DNA of 32,739 nt from Lentisphaerota bacterium (GCA_016188985.1 JACPGM010000044.1:1-32739); one strand, 5' to 3'; positions 1-8,013 are shown, numbered from the stretch's first letter. Made by a program: numbers and translations. Notes: generated by a model from the letters alone, not told the origin.

Positions 1-412
1 CCTTTTCACCGCCAAGCTCCAGTCCCCGCGCCAGGAATCCAGGGACATCGGCGCCGTATTTGCGGGCTATTTTTTCCAGAGGCAGGACATGCGAACCGCC
101 CTCAAAGAGCCGGCCGCCCTTCAATTCCGCGGGGCGCACCATCAAACCGGAAAGTGGAACCGCGCTGGCCCCGGAAAGATACCGGAGAATGGCCAACTCA
201 AAGAAGTAGCGCAGCTTGCCCAGCAGGAGAACAGCGACCGGAGACTCTCCCTTGATTTCGCGCTTGCCGGGGTATACGCCGATCTCCTGGCCGAAACATT
301 TCAATAGATACGCATTGAGCTCAGGGTCAAAACGCGCATCCGCCCTCCGGCAGACATCCTCGCGGGATAATTGCTCAAGCGCTACCCAAGCCGCTTCTAT
401 TCCTTGCGCCAT
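1..412 (-). CDS. DUF3786 domain protein (3' end outside window)
   Basis: This reading frame is open from an ATG at 412-410 to the window edge, giving 137 residues without a stop. A clear Shine-Dalgarno (GGGGAGGA) lies about 8 nt upstream of the ATG. The protein contains SPVAVLLLGKLRYFFELA, then LSGASAVPLSGL, then ELKGGRLFEGGSHVLPLE and IARKYGADVPGFL. That block pattern is what I remember of DUF3786, a family of unknown function found mostly in anaerobes. Some members carry extra cysteine-rich or Fe-S parts, but none is visible in the portion present. A TTGACA-like hexamer lies at 454-459 on this strand without a convincing -10. Orientation is divergent from the sialidase-like gene. The family call rests on recalled motifs, and the function is unknown. 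Confidence 0.72.
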   Translation of the reverse strand, partial: MAQGIEAAWVALEQLSREDVCRRADARFDPELNAYLLKCFGQEIGVYPGKREIKGESPVAVLLLGKLRYFFELAILRYLSGASAVPLSGLMVRPAELKGGRLFEGGSHVLPLEKIARKYGADVPGFLARGLELGGEK

Positions 413-579
413 TGGAATGAGTCCTCCCCACTTGAAAACAAGCGTCCGAATATTGTCAACATTGAACCAGATGCAGCGAAATAAGCGAAATAAGGTTGCA
501 AACCTGCTTAAACATAGTGTATTTTTTCACCGCTGGAAAGATCCTCCTTTCGTTAATTGCGCTTGGCCGTCATTATCCT

Positions 580-786
580 ATAGGGGTATGCACTTCACTC
601 AATCTAACACCACATATGGACACCGCGAGCAACTGTCATCCCGAGCTTGTCGAGGGATCTCGTCACATCCCAAGCCGTTGATATGGAGATTCTTCGACTT
701 CGCTACGCTACGCTCAGAATGACAAAAACGTACAGAGACGAACATACCTTATACAGGGGCTGGTTGAGTGAAGTGCATACCCCTAT
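580..786. mobile_element. MITE-like element with 23-bp terminal inverted repeats and 6-bp target duplication
   Basis: Positions 580-602 and 764-786 are perfect inverted repeats of each other; each arm begins ATAGGGGTATGCACTTCACT reading inward. The hexamer TATCCT occurs directly outside both ends, at 574-579 and 787-792, as expected of a target-site duplication. The 207-bp interior holds no credible ORF, so it would be non-autonomous and mobilised in trans. Inside is a second imperfect palindrome: GTCATCCCGAGC near 637-648 against the reverse complement of GCTCAGAATGAC near 712-723. I could not assign the ends to an insertion-sequence family. Confidence 0.8.
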
Positions 787-798
787 TATCCTGTGACC

Positions 799-821
799 GC
801 CGGATCATTCCGGCTTTTTTT
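799..821 (+). terminator. Intrinsic terminator or attenuator hairpin
   Basis: A perfect six-pair stem GCCGGA/TCCGGC with a TCAT loop is followed directly by seven T residues. It lies between the MITE and the ribosome-binding site of the sialidase-like gene, only about 14 nt before the Shine-Dalgarno. No plus-strand gene upstream could need it as a terminator. It may therefore attenuate a leader transcript, or be left over from a lost gene. Confidence 0.65.
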
Positions 822-850
822 ATGTTCTATGCTCAAGGAGAACATTAAGG

Positions 851-2035
851 ATGAAACTGAAAAGCCGCGAGATATTTGAACCCGCTCCCAAACCAGGCAC
901 TTTGATCTGGGCCTCCGCCCACTACACGCGCGGACAGGGCGGCGCGATGCTGCGCTGGCGTTCCATCGAGTCCAAGAGCGACCTCTTGGACACAATGGAC
1001 CAAAGTTTTTCGGAGGATAACGGCCGCACCTGGTCGCCCTGGACGCCAGTGGATTTCCTGTCCAAGAGCAAATCCGGGACCTTTCGCCGATGGGTGATGA
1101 TCCGGGTCCCCGACCCCTATACCGGGCGTCTGCTTCTCGTTCTGCTGGAGGGCACCTTGCCCACCGACGATCCGCTGGAAGGCATGCAGCATTACACCCT
1201 GGCCTATCGCGTATCCGCGGATGGCGGCCGCAGCTTTATTGTGAATGAACGAATTATTCAAAAGGGCGCCTATTCCCCCGATCATCCGGCGGAAGGCGTC
1301 TGGGTGGGCCGCAACGCCATGATGAGCGGCTATTGCGCGCTCTTCGCGCCGGAAGGCCGGATCCTGATCCCCATCACGATCACGCCCATGGGTCCTAATG
1401 GCGTTTGGCATAGCCCAGGCGGCGGATGGTCTTATGAAGATAGCGCCGTCATGATCGGCCAATGGCAAAAGGACGGCCGGATCGAGTGGCAACGCTCGCA
1501 ATTGATTCAGGCGGACCCCAAGCGCACCACCCGGGGCCTGGATGAGCCGGCGCTGGCGCGCATGCCGGATGGCCGGATTCTGATCGTCATGCGGGGCAGC
1601 AATGACGGCAAGCCCGAGCTGCCAGGTTATAAATGGTATTCCATTTCCGGGGACGACGGGTTCACCTGGCAAAAACCCCAGCCGTGGGGATACGATGATG
1701 GCGCGCCCTTTTTCTCGCCCAGCGCCCTGTCGGTGCTGATCGAACACACGAACGGCAAATATTACTGGATCGGCAACATCTGCTCCCGCAATGCGGACGG
1801 CAATGAACCCCGCTATCCGCTGGTCATCGGCGAAGTGGATCCCCGCAGCCTGTTGCTGGTTAAAAAGACGGTGATGGTGATTGACGACCGCGGGCCTGAC
1901 GAAAGCGAAATGCTACAACTCTCCAACTACTCGGCGCATGAGGATCGCGAGAATGGCGACATTGTAATTTACATGACCCGTTTGAATGTCGCGCCCATGC
2001 GCGGGGATGCCCTCATCTATCGCTTGAAACCATGA
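851..2035 (+). CDS. Sialidase-like BNR-repeat beta-propeller protein
   Basis: This is a 394-residue protein with at least three Asp-box (BNR) motifs of the form S-x-D-x-G-x-T/S-W/F: SEDNGRTWS near residue 54, SADGGRSF near 120 and SGDDGFTW near 265. They mark a six-bladed neuraminidase-fold propeller. Relatives include exo-alpha-sialidases and many planctomycete/Kiritimatiellota proteins with unproven glycosidase activity. The classical FRIP motif near the N-terminus is not obvious, so true sialidase activity is doubtful. There is no signal peptide, suggesting a cytoplasmic protein. AAGGAG at 835-840 supports the ATG at 851. The TIM-barrel gene starts 25 bp downstream on the same strand, so the two probably act in one carbohydrate-catabolic route. 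The MITE has inserted about 65 bp upstream. Confidence 0.8.
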   Translation: MKLKSREIFEPAPKPGTLIWASAHYTRGQGGAMLRWRSIESKSDLLDTMDQSFSEDNGRTWSPWTPVDFLSKSKSGTFRRWVMIRVPDPYTGRLLLVLLEGTLPTDDPLEGMQHYTLAYRVSADGGRSFIVNERIIQKGAYSPDHPAEGVWVGRNAMMSGYCALFAPEGRILIPITITPMGPNGVWHSPGGGWSYEDSAVMIGQWQKDGRIEWQRSQLIQADPKRTTRGLDEPALARMPDGRILIVMRGSNDGKPELPGYKWYSISGDDGFTWQKPQPWGYDDGAPFFSPSALSVLIEHTNGKYYWIGNICSRNADGNEPRYPLVIGEVDPRSLLLVKKTVMVIDDRGPDESEMLQLSNYSAHEDRENGDIVIYMTRLNVAPMRGDALIYRLKP

Positions 2036-2060
2036 TGTTATTATGTAGTCGAAAGGGAGC

Positions 2061-3845
2061 ATGACAACCAAAACGCTGCCACCGTGGGCCGGGGTTTCCG
2101 CCTCGGCGTGGGCCAATGAGTCGAAAGCCGTCCTGTTAACCGACATGGGCCGCTGTTTGCCCTCATCGGCGTTCGCGCCCAAGCTCAAGAAAGGCGCCTG
2201 GAAAGTCGTCCCTTACGAAGCTGAAACCTTTGCCGGCAACATGGTCTGGGCATGTGGAGACGCAGGCGCTCCGACGCTGACGCTGCCGCTGGGGGCATCC
2301 GGCTGGCAAGCGCTGTTCATCGGTCTTTACGCCACGAACCTCACGCCGAGCTATGCGTGGCTGAAGCTGGAGGGCGAGAAGGCGCCGACGCCGGTGGCCA
2401 GCTCCAAAGGCCCGAATTATTTCTGGATCCAGGAAATTTTCTGGAAGGTCGCCGAACTGAAACCGGGGCAGGGCCTGCAAATCAATCAGGCGCCGAACTG
2501 TCTGCTGCCGGCCGCGGGCTGCGGCCTGGCGTATGTGAAGACGATTCCGCTGTCGGATGCGGAAATTGCGGGTTATTGCGCCGACCGCGCTAATTTTACG
2601 ACTCGGCGGGTCGCCGTCACGTGCGATCACGCAAGCTTCATGCAGGCGCTCCGGCCGACCACGGCCGAAGCCGTGCTTTCAGAGCTGGAGATGTTCAGGA
2701 ACACGGATGCCAAGACCCTGTTATTGCACGTGGGCGGCTCGGACCAGGTCTGCTATCCCTCGCGTTATGGGACAATGATGGGGCAGGCGCAGGACAGTTT
2801 TGCCGACCACGGCCAGCGCTGTCAGGCCGATTCCATGCGCGAACTGGCGCGAAAAAAAATCAATCCCACTAAAGTCCTGATTGATGGCGCTCATGACCTT
2901 GGCCTGAAAGTGCATATGGGATTCCGACCCGCGCTGTGGTCCTATTATGAGCCATACACCGACTTCTTTGATTCGGCTTTCTTCAAACAACATCCCGAAT
3001 GGCGCATGGCGGATCGGGACGGCGCTTCGGTTGCCCGCATGAGCTGGGCCGTGCCGGAAGTCAGACGTCATTTGCTGGACGTGTTGGGCGAGGCCATAGG
3101 TTTTGGCGCGGATGGCGCCCACATCGTGTTTAACCGGAGTATGCCGGTGACATTGTATGAGCCGGCATTTTGCGCTCAGTTTCAAGCGGAGCACAACTTG
3201 GATCCGCGCGGGTTGGAGGATTCCGATCCACGGATTATTCAGGCGCGATCCGACATTATCACGACGTTCATGCGTGAACTGCGGTGTGTGCTGGATGAGG
3301 AAACGCATCGGCGGGCCGACGGCAAGCGGCTCGAAATCAGCCTGTGCACGCTGGGATGCGAGGAGGATAATCTTCAATACGGCCTGGACCTCCGCCGCCT
3401 GGCGAAGGAGCGGTTGATAGACGAGGTCTATCCCTCCATGCACCGCTTCGATTTTGGCGCGACGAAATACAAGCATGACATGGAAGGCGCGTGGGACTTG
3501 GACTTCTTCATGGACGCCTGCGGGCAAAACAGTGTTCCGGTGTTCCCGGTGATCAGTTGTTCGGGCGTAGGACATCCCAACTATTATCCCTATGCCACGT
3601 TTATCAAGATGGGTCTGGATAACTATGCCAAAGGCGCGGCCGGTATATGCTTTTGGGATCCGTCTGTGGTGAGCAACCATGATCAGGCGCCCCACGAATA
3701 CTGGAAAATAACGTCGCGCTTCGGGCACGTGGATGAACTCCAGGCGCGCGAGGGCCTGCAGCTTTCCAAGCCAGTGTATCTAAAGCTCCGTCGCCTGGGG
3801 GAACATTGCCTGGATGGGCGCTTACCGATCTGGGGGGGCGGATGA
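2061..3845 (+). CDS. TIM-barrel glycoside hydrolase-like protein
   Basis: This 594-residue protein has a presumed beta-sandwich N-terminal part (about residues 50-170). A (beta/alpha)8 barrel follows: a segment with DGAHDLGLKVHMGFRP, a strand ending in GADGAHIVFNR (a common sugar-hydrolase pattern of strand followed by an acidic or polar residue), then LIDEVYPSMHRFDFG and GAAGICFWDPS near the end. The architecture resembles the family-10-like glycosyl hydrolases of uncharacterised bacteria (GHL10 type), but I cannot name a CAZy family or the catalytic acids. No signal peptide is seen. An AGGGAG lies unusually close to the ATG at 2061, and no better start is visible. It follows the sialidase-like gene by 25 bp and is probably co-transcribed with it. 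Confidence 0.68.
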   Translation: MTTKTLPPWAGVSASAWANESKAVLLTDMGRCLPSSAFAPKLKKGAWKVVPYEAETFAGNMVWACGDAGAPTLTLPLGASGWQALFIGLYATNLTPSYAWLKLEGEKAPTPVASSKGPNYFWIQEIFWKVAELKPGQGLQINQAPNCLLPAAGCGLAYVKTIPLSDAEIAGYCADRANFTTRRVAVTCDHASFMQALRPTTAEAVLSELEMFRNTDAKTLLLHVGGSDQVCYPSRYGTMMGQAQDSFADHGQRCQADSMRELARKKINPTKVLIDGAHDLGLKVHMGFRPALWSYYEPYTDFFDSAFFKQHPEWRMADRDGASVARMSWAVPEVRRHLLDVLGEAIGFGADGAHIVFNRSMPVTLYEPAFCAQFQAEHNLDPRGLEDSDPRIIQARSDIITTFMRELRCVLDEETHRRADGKRLEISLCTLGCEEDNLQYGLDLRRLAKERLIDEVYPSMHRFDFGATKYKHDMEGAWDLDFFMDACGQNSVPVFPVISCSGVGHPNYYPYATFIKMGLDNYAKGAAGICFWDPSVVSNHDQAPHEYWKITSRFGHVDELQAREGLQLSKPVYLKLRRLGEHCLDGRLPIWGGG

Positions 3846-3880
3846 CGGCGGAGTCGCCGCGAAAGATGAACCCAACGACT

Positions 3881-3958
3881 TTACAACGGTGTATTGACTC
3901 CCCTCGTTCCGCAAGCGGAACTGCCCTGCGGCGGAGGCGCGGTCTGGGTTAGGGTCAT
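3881..3958 (-). pseudogene. Short ORF whose tail resembles the fdhD C-terminus
   Basis: A 25-codon minus-strand frame just after the exported propeller gene ends in SSACGTRGVNTPL and a stop. The fdhD remnant at 6684 ends in CSACGTTLINTPL and a stop. DNA identity over the 44-bp match (3879-3922 versus 6682-6725) is about 80%, with several differences synonymous. The frame has no Shine-Dalgarno and also contains a perfect 7-bp hairpin (3906-3921). It may be a relic gene end or a repeat that happens to read through; it is unlikely to be a functional gene. Confidence 0.35.
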
Positions 3959-3975
3959 TGATTGTTACTCTCGGT

Positions 3976-6000
3976 TTATCGCCGGATGGCCAGGTTGATT
4001 GCCCACATTGGCGAAGTCAAATAAAATGGAACGTTATTCGTGCCGTAAGCGGGATAATACATATAGTACTCACCGTCTTTAAGCACAACTTTGCCGAACG
4101 CCATAAGGTTATAACTCTCGAAGGGATAGCTTCGGTCGCCGGTAAAATCTCGCGCTTGGTTATAATAATTGATCCACTCTTCGCCATTGAGCGAGATCGC
4201 ATGCCAATATCCCACCATGCCCGCCTCTTTGATGGGCAATTGTTCCAATTCGCTGTCGCTATCGCTCTGGTACCACATCTCGAAATAGCCCTGACTCTGA
4301 TTCCACAGCACGCTGGGGTGGACCGCTAAAGCAACGGGATTCTCTCGCGGCAAGGTCGGAAGCGGATTGGTTGGCGAAGGAATCCAGTTAATACCATTGC
4401 TGGAGGTGGCATAGCTCATTCCGGCGGTCACATATTCCCCCGTGGCGGTTAAACCAATGCTCGACATCCACAGATGATAAACTCCGTCTTTGAGAACTAC
4501 GTCCGGGTCGGTCAGCACGCCATCCTGCACAGAGGGATAAGCGGGAAATGCGTCTTGGACCATCAAGGCCAGACCGGCTTTTCCGTAGGGCGACTCCGCG
4601 CTTGCCAGCCGCGCAAAGGTCTTGCCATCGGCTGAAAAAGCAAGGCCAATTTGATAATACGCGCTAGCGCCGATTACGCGTTGCATCTTGTTGCCTCCCG
4701 AATACCACAACAGATATCGGCGCGTGGCGTCCGCGGCTGGATTTTTCACCACGGCGGGGGTATCGGCGTCCGTAGCGTCCCAATCATTGGTGTTGCCGGT
4801 TGGTCCCAAACAAAGGCCATCCTGAATTATCCAATTCTTGCCATCAGCGCTTTCCGCGTATTTTATGCCGACACGGCCGTTAGTCCCTTCCGCCCAGGCT
4901 GTAGAAAACCACATCTTCCACTTGCGCTCCTGCTCATCATAGAACACCGATGGATCGCCGGTCGCCATGCTCCAGGCGCCGCCGGGCGTGATCTCAAAAT
5001 CCGGATAAACGACGGGGCTGCCGGCATAACGCTCCCAACTTGAACCGGCCGGACTGCCAAGGGGCCGATCGCCCGCGCCGCCAAAGAAAACGGATATGGG
5101 CACATCGCCATTACTGGAAAGACGGAATAGCCACAGCCCGTTGGTGCGGTTGTAAACGGTTAAATCCGCTCTCCCGTCTCCGTCAAAGTCGCCGCCGGCC
5201 ACCGGCGCCCAATCCACGCCACCGAGATTCGTGTTGATAAGCGCATAACCGGCGCAGGAAAGTCGGAGCGACCAGTTACCATTCGTCTGGCTGTATAATG
5301 CCAAGTCGGGCTCGCCGTCCCCGTCAAAGTCGTCGCAGACCGGTAACGATCCTGCTATGCCCAGAGACGTATATTGCGGCGTATAACCATCGCTCGACAG
5401 CGCGAATACCCATAGCTCATTGGTGCGATTGTAAATAACCAGGTCGGACTCACCGTCCCCGTCAAAGTCGCCCGTGGCCGGCAAATAGTTGAAGTCGCCG
5501 AACGACGTCGTGGCTAGCGCATAACCGCTGCCGGAAAAACGAACCTGCCACATGCCATTGGACTGACTATAGACCGCCGGATCGGCCTTGTTATCCCCAT
5601 CATAATCTCCGACCACCGGTAGAGCGCCGATGCCGCCAAGGGTGGCGGAAAGAGTCGTGGCGTAACCAAGGCCGGATAGCCGAACCAGCCAATTGCCATT
5701 GGTCTGACAATACAAGGCCATATCGGCTTGGTCGTCCCCATCGAAATCGCCGGCAACCGGCGTATAACTCAAACCGCCGAAAGTTATCTGACCGACGGAA
5801 TATCCCATGCTGGAAAGCCGAAATGACCATAATCCATTAGTCGAGTTGTATAAGATCAGATCGGCCTTGCGGTCACCATCGAAATCATTCAGCTTCTGCT
5901 CTCCTGCCGCAGCGTAACTCCCTGCCATCAGGCCGGCGCCCATAAACACAAATAGCGCCTGCCAACAAACCTGCCACGGGTGATTCAGTAGCGTTTTCAT
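3976..6000 (-). CDS. Exported FG-GAP repeat protein with C-terminal GH43/GH32-like propeller
   Basis: This 674-residue protein has an N-terminal signal peptide (hydrophobic core LFVFMGAGLMAGSYAAA, cleavage probably near residue 33). Six repeats of about 46 residues follow (residues 36-315). Each carries a calcium-loop-like D-F-D-G-D-x-x-A-D-L, then W-x-x-x-L-S-S-x-G-Y, which is the FG-GAP/VCBS propeller repeat. The second half (about 330-674) looks like a five-bladed propeller of the GH43/GH32/GH68/GH130 superfamily, with GDPSVFYDEQERKWKMWFS, TDPDVVLKDGVYHLWMSS and VHPSVLWNQSQGYFEMWY. It is probably a secreted or cell-surface glycan-binding or hydrolysing protein; catalytic residues cannot be fixed by eye. 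No Shine-Dalgarno precedes the ATG, which lies 8 bp after the DUF2283 stop. It is a paralogue, in the repeat part, of the proteins at 8565 and 31563. Confidence 0.82.
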   Translation of the reverse strand: MKTLLNHPWQVCWQALFVFMGAGLMAGSYAAAGEQKLNDFDGDRKADLILYNSTNGLWSFRLSSMGYSVGQITFGGLSYTPVAGDFDGDDQADMALYCQTNGNWLVRLSGLGYATTLSATLGGIGALPVVGDYDGDNKADPAVYSQSNGMWQVRFSGSGYALATTSFGDFNYLPATGDFDGDGESDLVIYNRTNELWVFALSSDGYTPQYTSLGIAGSLPVCDDFDGDGEPDLALYSQTNGNWSLRLSCAGYALINTNLGGVDWAPVAGGDFDGDGRADLTVYNRTNGLWLFRLSSNGDVPISVFFGGAGDRPLGSPAGSSWERYAGSPVVYPDFEITPGGAWSMATGDPSVFYDEQERKWKMWFSTAWAEGTNGRVGIKYAESADGKNWIIQDGLCLGPTGNTNDWDATDADTPAVVKNPAADATRRYLLWYSGGNKMQRVIGASAYYQIGLAFSADGKTFARLASAESPYGKAGLALMVQDAFPAYPSVQDGVLTDPDVVLKDGVYHLWMSSIGLTATGEYVTAGMSYATSSNGINWIPSPTNPLPTLPRENPVALAVHPSVLWNQSQGYFEMWYQSDSDSELEQLPIKEAGMVGYWHAISLNGEEWINYYNQARDFTGDRSYPFESYNLMAFGKVVLKDGEYYMYYPAYGTNNVPFYLTSPMWAINLAIRR

Positions 6001-6008
6001 GCAAATCG

Positions 6009-6224
6009 TTAAGCCATTTGTATATGTCTGTATAATGGTTTCGCTACGGGCCTAAAAATCTTTGATGCATTAAGGATTTCAACGCCTATCACTTCGCCCT
6101 TATCATCTAATTCCACATTTATCCCCGGCGCAATTTCAACGTATTCTTCCTCTTTTGCCTTTTTGGCTACAATGTAAAGGACATCTGACTTTGAGTCATA
6201 ATTCACAACTGATTTACTGCTCAT
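6009..6224 (-). CDS. DUF2283 domain protein, putative antitoxin-like partner
   Basis: This 71-residue protein has the DUF2283 pattern: YDSKSDVLYIV near the N-terminus, then VEIAPGINVELDDKGEVIGVEILNAS. The family consists of small beta-rich proteins commonly encoded right after DUF4258 genes, and the pair is often predicted to be a toxin-antitoxin module without biochemical proof. The start overlaps the end of the DUF4258 gene by 11 bp. A strong GGAGG lies about 10 nt upstream inside that gene, so translation is probably coupled. The base composition here (AT-rich) differs from the GC-rich neighbours, suggesting acquisition by transfer. Confidence 0.8.
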   Translation of the reverse strand: MSSKSVVNYDSKSDVLYIVAKKAKEEEYVEIAPGINVELDDKGEVIGVEILNASKIFRPVAKPLYRHIQMA

Positions 6225-6501
6225 GTTTTTTCCACCTCCCTGATTTTATCCGGCTTATTTTCTGATATAATCTTATTGGATGAATTGTTATAAGTTCCAC
6301 GATGTCATCATTTTTGTCATATGTCAAAGCCATTTCTCTCATCTTACCCTCAAATTTAACTTTGCCGATAGCAATATAATGCTCCGTGATAGAATCATAA
6401 TAATGTTCTCGCGCAAGCCTAAAAATATCTTTCGGTAAATCATAGAAAATTTCTCTGGCTCTAAGCCTATATTCCAAGTGAGATGTGTAAACAATCTTCA
6501 T
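6214..6501 (-). CDS. DUF4258 domain protein, putative toxin-like partner
   Basis: This is a 95-residue basic protein. SHLEYRLRAREI near the N-terminus and a central KVKFEGKMREMALTYDKNDDIVELITIHP fit DUF4258, a RelE-like small fold. In other genomes DUF4258 and DUF2283 genes are neighbours in this order, and a toxin/antitoxin role has been proposed. It is noticeably more AT-rich than the surrounding genes. The ATG at 6501 has only a weak ribosome-binding site (ATAGG). The 180 bp upstream contain TTGACA on this strand but no good -10. Function is inferred from context only. Confidence 0.75.
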   Translation of the reverse strand: MKIVYTSHLEYRLRAREIFYDLPKDIFRLAREHYYDSITEHYIAIGKVKFEGKMREMALTYDKNDDIVELITIHPIRLYQKISRIKSGRWKKHEQ

Positions 6502-6681
6502 CCTATTTGGCCAGAAGATATCATGTATCTATTTAGCCATTTGCAGAGAACTTTTTTGAAAAAAGAACCCCTTGCCCTTGTGGCTTAAAAAAAACCTCTT
6601 TTGCGTCCGGTTGTCAAGGGAAAATCGTCTTACAGCCGCAGACCATTTATTTGAGGTTATCGGATACGGCGACACGGGCAT

Positions 6682-6725
6682 CTTTACAACGGCGTATTGA
6701 TCAGCGTCGTTCCACAAGCCGAACA
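6682..6725. repeat. 44-bp sequence similar to 3879-3922
   Basis: This stretch covers the last codons and stop of the fdhD remnant. It is about 80% identical to 3879-3922 in the same orientation. The shared part includes TTTACAACGG, GTATTGA and CGTTCC. See the short ORF at 3881. Confidence 0.6.
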
Positions 6726-7406
6726 GTCAATCCGGTTGGCCCCGGCGTAAATCGTGAAGCTCTTCTCCCGCGCAAAGCCCGCCAGGGTAATCTCCGTTTT
6801 TTCCGCCAGCTTGATCGCGGCCTCGGTAGGCGCGCTCACGGCCAGCACCACCGGGATGCGGGCCCGGGCCGCCTTGACAATCAGCTCCAGACTGGCGCGG
6901 CCCGAGAGAAAGACGCCTAACTCTGCCATTTCCAGGCCCGCCAGCAGAGCGTAGCCGATCACCTTGTCGAGCGCATTGTGCCGGCCCACGTCCTCGCGGA
7001 CTGCCAGCAGCTTGCCGCGCGCATCGAACAGCGCCGCCGCATGCGTCCCGCCCGTAGCCTGGAACAAGCTCTGCCGGGCGCGGACCGCCTCCGGAACAGC
7101 AGCCAGAACGGCACAATCAAATCCGGCGTTTCCGGACATTCTTCCAGCACGGCAATATCGCCGATACTATTGATGATGCCTTCGGTGAACAGAAAGCCGA
7201 CCACCAGTTCGCGGTCGTTCCCGGGCGTGCGCATGATGGTGTAGGCGGCCGCGCCGCCTGTGGCGCCGGCGGCGGGATTCACCCCAATCACCAGGGCGCT
7301 TTCCTGGATAACCGTGCGAACTGTCCGTTCGACGTCCTGCGCGGCGCAACCGTGAACTACGCTAACCTTGACTTGGGACGTGTTGTGCAGAATCGGCGCT
7401 CTCCAT
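6684..7406 (-). pseudogene. fdhD: Frameshifted and internally deleted fdhD (formate dehydrogenase accessory sulfurtransferase)
   Basis: FdhD transfers sulfur from IscS to the molybdenum cofactor of formate dehydrogenases. Here its N-terminal half ([24 protein letters not shown]) and C-terminal half ([53 protein letters not shown]) lie in different frames and meet near 7085-7130. The canonical stretch between them, which should carry the catalytic SSCGxCG motif, is missing. That points to an out-of-frame deletion rather than a single sequencing slip. A second shift is likely near 7365: the ATG at 7406, overlapping the DUF5615 stop as TGATG, is out of frame with the conserved N-terminal part and hits a stop after 14 codons. 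The tail has an unusual DCSACG extension. The gene lies on the same strand as the fdh operon, about 4 kb downstream. It is probably non-functional. Confidence 0.82.
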
Positions 7407-7774
7407 CAGTCCGCTTCATGTTGATGCACTCGAATCCGTCCCGGTTCGACAACCCAAAGCGCGCGGGCGGGTGATTGCGCTTCTAAAGCGCGGAGAAACT
7501 GCCGTATCATCACGGTTAAGAGCGCAAGACTGGGATTGATCGGCAAACGTATGATGACAATGCCCGCACTCGGGGCCGGCCGGAAACGCAACGGGTCGCT
7601 GAAATCCATATCCAGTGTAATCAGACAACGTGACTCCGCGCAGGCAACCTCAAATAGCTGATAATCCGGCACACCACTCAATTTCTCATCGAATACGGTC
7701 CGCGCGTCATGCCCCGCTGCATGGAACAACTCAATGGTCCGTTGCCCGAAGTTCTCGTCCAATTTGAACTTCAA
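7406..7774 (-). CDS. DUF5615 PIN-like putative toxin
   Basis: This is a 122-residue protein of the DUF5615 (PIN-like, Mut7-C related) family. It begins KFKLDEN, has GHDARTVFDEKLSGVPD, then the acidic LITLDMDFSDPLRF and GIVIIRLP. The acidic residues D6/E7, D56 and D58/D61 (approximate) would form the metal site of a PIN-type nuclease. The start is TTG at 7774, overlapping the DUF433 stop as TTGA, so translation is coupled to the antitoxin-like gene upstream. DUF433/DUF5615 pairs are regarded as VapBC-like toxin-antitoxin systems by family association. It is intact, unlike its relic copy at 28847. Confidence 0.85.
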   Translation of the reverse strand: MKFKLDENFGQRTIELFHAAGHDARTVFDEKLSGVPDYQLFEVACAESRCLITLDMDFSDPLRFRPAPSAGIVIIRLPINPSLALLTVMIRQFLRALEAQSPARALWVVEPGRIRVHQHEAD

Positions 7775-8013
7775 GATTTGACCTCCATCGGCATGTCCAC
7801 AAAGCGATCCCGACTCATTTCAGCGCCATACGCCAGCGCCGCGCGGATATCCTCGGCCGTCAATTGCGGATACTCGCGCAACACCTCTTCCGGAGTCATT
7901 CCCTGCGCCAGCCAATCCAGCAATAACGAAACCCAGATGCGCGTGCCCTTGATGCAGGGCTTGCCGAAACAAACATTCGGATCAACGGAGATTCTATCCA
8001 GCAATGTATTCAT
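7771..8013 (-). CDS. DUF433 putative antitoxin
   Basis: This 80-residue protein has the DUF433 core: ISVDPNVCFGKPCIKGTRI, then GMTPEEVLREYPQLTAEDI, then RAALAYGAE. The family has a helix-turn-helix-like fold and is typically the first gene of a pair with DUF5615, where it probably binds the promoter and the toxin. AAAGGA lies about 8 nt before the ATG at 8013. It overlaps the next gene by 4 bp. A relic of another DUF433 C-terminus is at 28778. Confidence 0.85.
   Translation of the reverse strand: MNTLLDRISVDPNVCFGKPCIKGTRIWVSLLLDWLAQGMTPEEVLREYPQLTAEDIRAALAYGAEMSRDRFVDMPMEVKS

Noticed and set aside
845-1747. Long minus-strand ORF opposite the sialidase-like gene
   Set aside because: It is antisense to clear BNR coding sequence and has no recognisable domain; an artefact of GC-rich codon use.
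6529-6717. 62-codon minus-strand ORF after fdhD
   Set aside because: No ribosome-binding site, low-complexity Lys/Phe-rich sequence and overlap with the fdhD end.
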